A DNA stretch of 63,472 bases from Ignavibacteria bacterium. Its GTDB lineage: Bacteria > Bacteroidota > Ignavibacteria > Tepidaquicellales > OLB5. The notes below the pieces were generated by a model that was not told the DNA's origin, did no database searches, and was given only the letters and a program-made list of their open reading frames with translations. Below are positions 63,167 to 63,472 of the stretch, one piece after another. Both the position numbers and the translations under genes were made by a program. The DNA lies in contig JAUQWS010000100.1 in assembly GCA_030835025.1 (NCBI GenBank), positions 1 through 63,472 on the forward strand. The letters are read 5' to 3'. Each line of letters begins with the position of its first letter. Position 1 is the stretch's first letter.

Positions 63167-63472
63167 TTATTTAACTAGTATCATTTTCTTTGTCAGTTTA
63201 TAATTGCTTCCTGCCAGCACACAAAAATATACTCCACTCGGGAAGTTTTGCGCATTCCATTCGGCCGTATAACTACCCGGTTTAAGAATCCCTTTGAATA
63301 ACTCTGCGCGCTGCTTTCCGGAAATATCATAAACAAAAAGCTTCAGGCTTTCTGCGTTTCCTCCGGCGGGTATATCGAAGCCGATCCGCGTTGAAGGATT
63401 GAACGGATTCGGATAGTTTTGATAGAGCCTGTAACCCCCGGGCACTTCTGTTCCGTTTTGATGAATGCCGAT
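63167..63472 (-). CDS. C-terminal end of a T9SS-secreted protein (partial)
   Basis: The frame is open to the right edge of the window, so only the last 101 residues are seen; a GTG at 63445 is internal and not the start. QNYPNPFNPSTRIGFDIPAG, then LKLFVYDISGKQRAEL and a KKMILVK end show a type A sorting domain. The passenger lies outside the window. Its stop is seven bases from the convergent helical-repeat gene. Confidence 0.85.
   Translation of the reverse strand: MGIHQNGTEVPGGYRLYQNYPNPFNPSTRIGFDIPAGGNAESLKLFVYDISGKQRAELFKGILKPGSYTAEWNAQNFPSGVYFCVLAGSNYKLTKKMILVK

Overview
The window looks like a chromosomal segment of a Bacteroidota/Chlorobiota-type bacterium, most probably class Ignavibacteria or a close relative. 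The evidence is: (i) eight proteins end in, or consist of, a type IX secretion (T9SS) sorting domain, most with the QNYPNPFNP signature typical of Ignavibacteria; (ii) promoters have the Bacteroidota form TTG-N20/21-TAnnTTTG instead of a sigma70 form; (iii) long variants of IspG and IspH are present; (iv) a SusC/FecA-like TonB receptor, a PorZ-like propeller, a DUF5916 protein and a CocE/S15-type hydrolase pair occur. There are no rRNA or tRNA genes, insertion sequences, phage genes or CRISPR arrays that I can see.

Layout. 1-15.3 kb: the end of a secreted protein, then a minus-strand housekeeping block (ispD, queA, eno, a Nudix hydrolase, an O-methyltransferase, an SPFH protein, an inositol monophosphatase, rpsA, an M1 aminopeptidase, ispG, a rhomboid protease and a sugar/choline-type nucleotidyltransferase). 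15.4-19.5 kb: a plus-strand run of mostly small metabolic or unknown genes. 19.5-32.2 kb, minus: ispH and hutU, a PadR-controlled membrane protein, a solitary hisA at the end of a three-gene GT-C glycosyltransferase operon, a PorZ-like T9SS protein, a TPR protein and a pterin dehydratase. 32.3-38.9 kb: the unusual region described below. 39-43.7 kb, minus: TonB receptor, class C beta-lactamase-like protein, DUF4188 protein and a TetR regulator with a tandem operator. 43.8-54.9 kb, mostly plus: uvrC, a peptidase, a small-molecule/RNA methylase, HU, an ABC exporter, apaG, a Ycf48-like T9SS protein, a DUF427 protein and a 2-hydroxyacid dehydrogenase. 55-63.5 kb: CapA-like, ferredoxin-nitroreductase, DUF5916, kelch and helical-repeat proteins, then the end of another T9SS protein.

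Main discovery candidate (34.4-38.9 kb, minus strand). Three consecutive transcription units share one architecture. Each has the same promoter, with three boxes at identical spacing in all copies, and a structured 5' leader whose stem is preserved by a paired deletion. A second small hairpin covers the start codon, and an alignable N-terminal signal-peptide region follows. The three cargoes are unrelated: a 676-aa hydrolase, a 140-aa protein that is little more than a T9SS tag, and a 65-aa acidic secreted peptide. After the cargo, in all three units, comes a separate open reading frame of exactly 28 codons encoding a single-span membrane microprotein of one family (invariant A8, P16, F17, G21, S27, basic C-terminus), each with a good ribosome binding site. 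I know of no described system with this layout. The linkage is seen directly in the sequence; any function is inference.
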